From Leadbetterella sp035299025 (GTDB lineage Bacteria; Bacteroidota; Bacteroidia; Cytophagales; Spirosomataceae), in contig DATGXK010000007.1 in assembly GCA_035299025.1 (NCBI GenBank), positions 62,001 to 126,000 of the forward strand: 64,000 nt of DNA, given 5' to 3'. Positions 60,306 through 64,000 of the stretch are shown here, one piece after another (positions within the stretch are counted from its first letter, which is position 1; each line of letters starts with the position of its first letter). Both the position numbers and the translations under genes were made by a program. Below the pieces are notes generated by a model. The model had not been told where the DNA came from, searched no databases, and was given only the letters and a program-made list of their open reading frames with translations.

Positions 60306-60947
60306 TTACCAATCTTTTTCCAAATTTTGCTTACTATTTTTTCCTTTTGAGAGAATTTTTATTTCCGAATTTTTCAGATCGTCAAGGAGTTGCATCGCTT
60401 TTTCTTTGGATATTTTCTTTGATTGGTATTCTTCAAACTCTTTTTCTTTTTCGTTTGAAGCTATAATGTCCTGGTTTTTATTTTCTTGTTTTTGTTGATC
60501 GGGAGGCGAACTTTTGGGCTTGTAAAGTTTACTTATCAGTTCATAATTGTATCTGGCTTGCTCTAGGTCCAGGTTTTTTTCTATGGCTTTTTTGAAATAT
60601 CGGAGGCCGGTGGCACTGTCGCCTCGTATAATCGCCAGTACGCCCAGTTGGTTACAAGACTGAGACGCCTGAAGGCTATTTGGAAGATCTTCGGTCATCT
60701 GATAGTGAATTCGGGCATTGAGGGTGTCATTTGAAACGAAGTAGGCATGAGCCGCATCGAGGCGAAGTTCGGGCTCAATAAGTCTATTTACTCGTTCTAT
60801 TTTTTCGAAAACCTCTATCGATTTCTTGAAATTTCCTTTTCTAAATGCCTCATTGAATTCTTTCTTAAAAGTATTTTTCTGCTCAATATTGGCAAAAAAT
60901 TGAGGGTTGATTAAGAAAAAAATGATGTAGTAGATGAACTGGTACAT
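60306..60947 (-). CDS. TPR protein, BatC-like
   Basis: A 213-residue protein with an N-terminal signal or anchor helix (about 2-18) and three or four TPR-like helix pairs (about 30-150; e.g. CNQLGVLAIIRGDSATGLRYFKKAIEKN and LEQARYNYELISKLY). The tail is charged. It follows directly (0 bases) the VWA-domain gene, as batC follows batB in Bacteroidota BatA-E operons, which were linked to aerotolerance and envelope stress. Assignment is by context and architecture. Confidence 0.75.
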   Translation of the reverse strand: MYQFIYYIIFFLINPQFFANIEQKNTFKKEFNEAFRKGNFKKSIEVFEKIERVNRLIEPELRLDAAHAYFVSNDTLNARIHYQMTEDLPNSLQASQSCNQLGVLAIIRGDSATGLRYFKKAIEKNLDLEQARYNYELISKLYKPKSSPPDQQKQENKNQDIIASNEKEKEFEEYQSKKISKEKAMQLLDDLKNSEIKILSKGKNSKQNLEKDW

Positions 60948-61910
60948 TTAAAGTTTGAGAACATTTACGGTCAAAAGGAAATCAAGAATCACAAAAACCA
61001 ATGCAATTAACAAAAAATACATGTATTTATTGTAAGTCACGGTTTGTTGGTCAATAGATTCAGAACTGTTTTTGACTTGGTTAAGTTTCTCTATGAGCTC
61101 GTTGAGTTGGTTTTTTTGGTTGTTCAGAACAAAGTACTGGCCGTTGGTTTGTTTGGCTATTTCATTGATCTGGTCTATGTCTAAAATGGTCACCACTTCT
61201 TGGCCGTCTTTGTCTTTTTTAAATCCGTTGAGGGTTGGTATTTTGCTGCCCATTTGAGAGCCAACGCCAATAATAAAGAGGTTTATATTGTTCTTTTTTA
61301 TGAGCGTAAAATATTGATTGTCAATGTTTGCGAAGTTTTCTCCATCTGTTATCAGAACTGCTACTTTCGCTTGGTTTTCTTTCTTTGAATTTATGCCAAA
61401 CTTATCTACTATCAGGTCAAAGAAGGTATTGAGGTCGGTGGTTCCACGAGGTAAGAGGTTAGTTTTGAGTGAGTTGATATTGTTTTTTAGGCTTTCGTGG
61501 TCAAATGTGAGTGGGGTGTAAACGTGAGCCTCCGAGTTGAATACCACAATCCCAAATTTGTCTGTTTTAAATTGGTCAATAAGGCTCAGGATTTCGCTTT
61601 TTGCCCTGTCGAGTCTTGAAGGCTCCACATCGTTGGCGTTCATAGATAAGGAGAGGTCGAATGCCAAATAGATGTCTTTACTGGCAGAGCGAGCTTCAAA
61701 CTCGGTTACGCCAAAATTTGGGCCCAAAAGTGCCAAACTCATGAGACCCAAATATATGCTTCGGATGATGAATTTGAGAGATGAAGACGCAGCTGAGGTC
61801 TTGAGTTTTCTTGAAATGTAAAATATTCGTCCAAAATAAATTAGATATATTAGGACAAAACTTACCAAAAAAAAGATCTCAGTTTGCGAAAACTCTCTAC
61901 TCCAATTCAT
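60948..61910 (-). CDS. von Willebrand factor A domain protein, BatB-like
   Basis: A 320-residue inner-membrane protein: two N-terminal helices (about 12-30 and 48-65), a VWA domain (about 78-270), and one C-terminal helix (about 295-317). The MIDAS metal site is complete: DLSLS for DxSxS, the threonine in GTTDLN and the aspartate in LITDGEN. This is the BatA/BatB layout. It precedes the BatC-like TPR gene with no gap, and its ATG overlaps the stop of the PIG-L gene by one base (TAATG). The rest of a bat operon (batA, batD, batE) is not here. Confidence 0.82.
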   Translation of the reverse strand: MNWSREFSQTEIFFLVSFVLIYLIYFGRIFYISRKLKTSAASSSLKFIIRSIYLGLMSLALLGPNFGVTEFEARSASKDIYLAFDLSLSMNANDVEPSRLDRAKSEILSLIDQFKTDKFGIVVFNSEAHVYTPLTFDHESLKNNINSLKTNLLPRGTTDLNTFFDLIVDKFGINSKKENQAKVAVLITDGENFANIDNQYFTLIKKNNINLFIIGVGSQMGSKIPTLNGFKKDKDGQEVVTILDIDQINEIAKQTNGQYFVLNNQKNQLNELIEKLNQVKNSSESIDQQTVTYNKYMYFLLIALVFVILDFLLTVNVLKL

Positions 61911-64000
61911 TATTTCTGGTTAAAAGATATCAGATTGGCCATAAGTCTGAAAGCCCCCGGAACTCCAGCAGGAAGCTGTCTAAAAAACGACAAGCCTGTA
62001 AAGATATAGGTGCCTTTTCCGTATTTGGTATACAGCAATGAGCCTTCCTGTTCGGTTTCGCCGGTGTCTTTTATACTGTAAACCGAGGTGTATTTGTCAG
62101 ACCATTTCTCAGCGAAATAAAGTCCTCGTTCTTGAACCCAATTTTCATAGTCCTTTGACTCTATTTTATTTGGTGCGTTCAGTATGGGGTCTGCACTTTT
62201 TAATACTTTCATCTCGGCGTTTTCTTCTGTCACCCGTCCTCTACCTATTGTGATTGGAAATGGACCTAATTCTTTGGTTTTTACGGTGCCGTAAAAGGCT
62301 TGGGTTTGGTATTGGACTATCAGATTACCTCCATTGTTTACATAATCAAAAAGAAGATTTTGAGCGTTTACCAACCAGTCTTCGGTATTGTAGGCTCTTA
62401 CGCCCACTATTATTGCGTCGAATTTGGATAAGTTACCCTTTATGGTTGTTTCATTCAGATTTACCACATCGTAGCCGATTTGTTTCAGAGATTCAGGTAC
62501 TTCGTCACCTGCACCAGCTATGTAGCCAAGGGTCTGGCCTTTTTTCAGCAAGTTTATTTTGTTTGCTTTGGCAGTAGCCTCTGGGAAGGTGTTCAGCTCG
62601 GGTATGTGGTCGTATTTTACAGTTTTTAGCGATTTTGAGTACGTTCCGTTTGTGTTGGACGCTACTGCTTTTATTTCTATTTCGGAACTGCTCGATGGCG
62701 GTGTTACGGTAAAGAAAACTGGTTTTTCTTGGTTTTTTTCTGTGAAACTCACCTCTATTTCTTTTGGTTCGTAGTTCCAGCCGTTGGCGAGATTTAAACT
62801 TACCTTTGCACTAGAGTTGGCTACATTGGTTTTTACCATTACACCTACCTTTTTAGGTTTATTATCGGCAAAGATGTAGACTTTTTGAACGAGATTTAGC
62901 ATTATTTCAGGCCTGATTTCTAGATATTTGTAGATTTCTCCTGACGATGGCTCGGTATATTTGTATTTTACCGGGTGTCTGTATTTCAGAATCTCTCCTT
63001 CTAAATTAAGACTGAATTCTGCCCAGAGGGCGTCAGGAGCCATAGGCAAACCTCGAAACTGCTCATCGGTAACTTTGTAGATACCTTTTTCGGGTTTGTC
63101 TTTAAGCCAATAGGGCTGCGTAATAGTGGCATTTTGAGGAATTTTTGTCTCGAAAGCAAAATCAAAGCTTTTGTTATAGGTCAATGCTTTTGATATTGTA
63201 GAGTCTTTTTTTGATGCTCCAAAAATGCTTAGACTTTCTAATTTAGTATCAATTTTTGAGCGATTTACGGCCGTGGCAAAGATTTTTAAATTCTGACCTG
63301 GTGAAATCATGTAAGTGGATGCATTGGCCTCTACATATATACCGCTGCAAGCCAAAATTAGGTCAAGACATTCGGCCAATTTATTGGCTTTATAGACTGT
63401 TTCAGGCGTGTTTTCGATGGCTCTGTAAACTTCTATAAGTTTTTTAGTACTTTTTGACGGATTATTGAAGTCGAAACCACTTAAGATTTCAGAGATACTT
63501 TGCCCAATTTTTTCTCCACCTTCCACTCTTTTCCACGAAATATCGATACCATCAAAAAGGTCTTCTTTGGCCGGTTCACCTTTGATATTAATTGCAAAAT
63601 CGTAACGTTCGTTGCGTGTAGGTGCCGAGCCAAAGCCTTGGCTTCGGTGCTTGCTACGTGCTTCTGCGGCTATTTCAGAGTAAGATTTGCCCAAAAGAGG
63701 GTTGAAATCTGCCAAAGGAAGTTTGATAAAAGGTGCTTCGGTAGGTTCGGCGTTTGTAAAACCTCTATTAAAAGTATTCCAGACCAATCTTTTGGCTTGC
63801 CAAGCTTTAACGGTCTTTAGCTGCTCTGGATATTTTGTAGGGTCTGCTGCTGCATCAAATGCCTCAGCAGAGAGAACTGCAGATGCTGAGTGGTGCCCAT
63901 GGCCAGCTCTGGCATCAGGCGGAAAACGATTTATAATTACATCCGGTCTGAATTTGCGAATTTGATAAACCAAGTCTTCTAGGATTTTTTCTTTACCCCA
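61910..64000 (-). CDS. PIG-L family deacetylase with large C-terminal extension (partial)
   Basis: The frame is open to the window end, so the N-terminus, including the usual AHPDD metal motif, is missing; about 697 codons are visible. The part closest to the start shows PDVIINRFPPDARAGHGHHSASAVL, with the second metal-binding histidine motif of the PIG-L (LmbE-like) zinc deacetylases. After about 150 residues the protein continues with beta-rich segments and a later glutamine-amidotransferase-like fold (KFDAIIVGVRAYNTEDWL, NGGNLIVQYQT). Members remove acetyl groups from sugar amines; substrate unknown. It is coupled to the VWA gene. Confidence 0.8.
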   Translation of the reverse strand, partial: WGKEKILEDLVYQIRKFRPDVIINRFPPDARAGHGHHSASAVLSAEAFDAAADPTKYPEQLKTVKAWQAKRLVWNTFNRGFTNAEPTEAPFIKLPLADFNPLLGKSYSEIAAEARSKHRSQGFGSAPTRNERYDFAINIKGEPAKEDLFDGIDISWKRVEGGEKIGQSISEILSGFDFNNPSKSTKKLIEVYRAIENTPETVYKANKLAECLDLILACSGIYVEANASTYMISPGQNLKIFATAVNRSKIDTKLESLSIFGASKKDSTISKALTYNKSFDFAFETKIPQNATITQPYWLKDKPEKGIYKVTDEQFRGLPMAPDALWAEFSLNLEGEILKYRHPVKYKYTEPSSGEIYKYLEIRPEIMLNLVQKVYIFADNKPKKVGVMVKTNVANSSAKVSLNLANGWNYEPKEIEVSFTEKNQEKPVFFTVTPPSSSSEIEIKAVASNTNGTYSKSLKTVKYDHIPELNTFPEATAKANKINLLKKGQTLGYIAGAGDEVPESLKQIGYDVVNLNETTIKGNLSKFDAIIVGVRAYNTEDWLVNAQNLLFDYVNNGGNLIVQYQTQAFYGTVKTKELGPFPITIGRGRVTEENAEMKVLKSADPILNAPNKIESKDYENWVQERGLYFAEKWSDKYTSVYSIKDTGETEQEGSLLYTKYGKGTYIFTGLSFFRQLPAGVPGAFRLMANLISFNQK

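Overview
The window looks like chromosomal DNA of a member of the Bacteroidota, most likely a Cytophagales-type bacterium. The signs are a SusC/SusD nutrient-uptake pair, secreted proteins with C-terminal sorting domains of the type IX secretion system (T9SS), a T9SS plug-type protein, paired BatB/BatC-like genes, AT-rich spacers, weak or absent Shine-Dalgarno sequences, and repeated TAnnTTTG -7 promoter boxes. No rRNA, tRNA, CRISPR array, insertion sequence or prophage was recognised. Genus and species cannot be fixed from the sequence alone.

Layout. 1-271 is the end of an FAD/iron-sulfur oxidoreductase. 272-1202 is a gene-free AT-rich stretch with one terminator and one striking hairpin. 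1203-5969 is a + strand housekeeping run: pheT, a small coiled-coil protein, zapA and rny. gltA follows (6272-7555), converging on a stand-alone LytTR regulator. 7987-10810 is a minus-strand operon with a MacB-like ABC exporter, a DUF3299-like protein and a small outer-membrane protein. 10960-14843 holds a 1-Cys peroxiredoxin, a T9SS plug-domain protein and an ABC-F ATPase. 15044-25114 is a surface-nutrition block: SusC, SusD, a SusE-like lipoprotein and two paralogous fibronectin-type T9SS cargo proteins. 25229-28306 has folP, then DUF1599, a DoxX-like protein and aroK. 28415-33613 is a glycan-type cluster (polytopic membrane protein, two sugar-nucleotide epimerases, a GT2 transferase).

33679-42834 holds an OmpP1/FadL-type porin, a low-complexity lipoprotein, proS, slyD, metF, a secreted repeat protein and a TonB-dependent receptor. 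43033-53277 contains an AddA-like helicase-nuclease, prfC, a desaturase, a GH25 lysozyme, pgi and a LysM protein whose N-terminal part looks like an inactivated lytic transglycosylase. 53498-57538 has a GH30 glycosidase and, divergently, a NodU/CmcH-type carbamoyltransferase operon with a 49-residue membrane peptide and an SxtJ-family protein. The last segment is a minus-strand chain: a PIG-L deacetylase (cut by the window end), batB, batC, purC, alaA and a DUF456 membrane protein.

Most genes are core metabolism, translation or envelope functions. The most promising less-described units are the carbamoyltransferase/49-residue peptide/SxtJ operon, the DUF3299 ABC exporter operon, the degenerate MltD-like LysM protein, and the coiled-coil gene before zapA. 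Convergent gene pairs repeatedly share one bidirectional terminator hairpin (7580, 11614, 33625, 38838, 57542).
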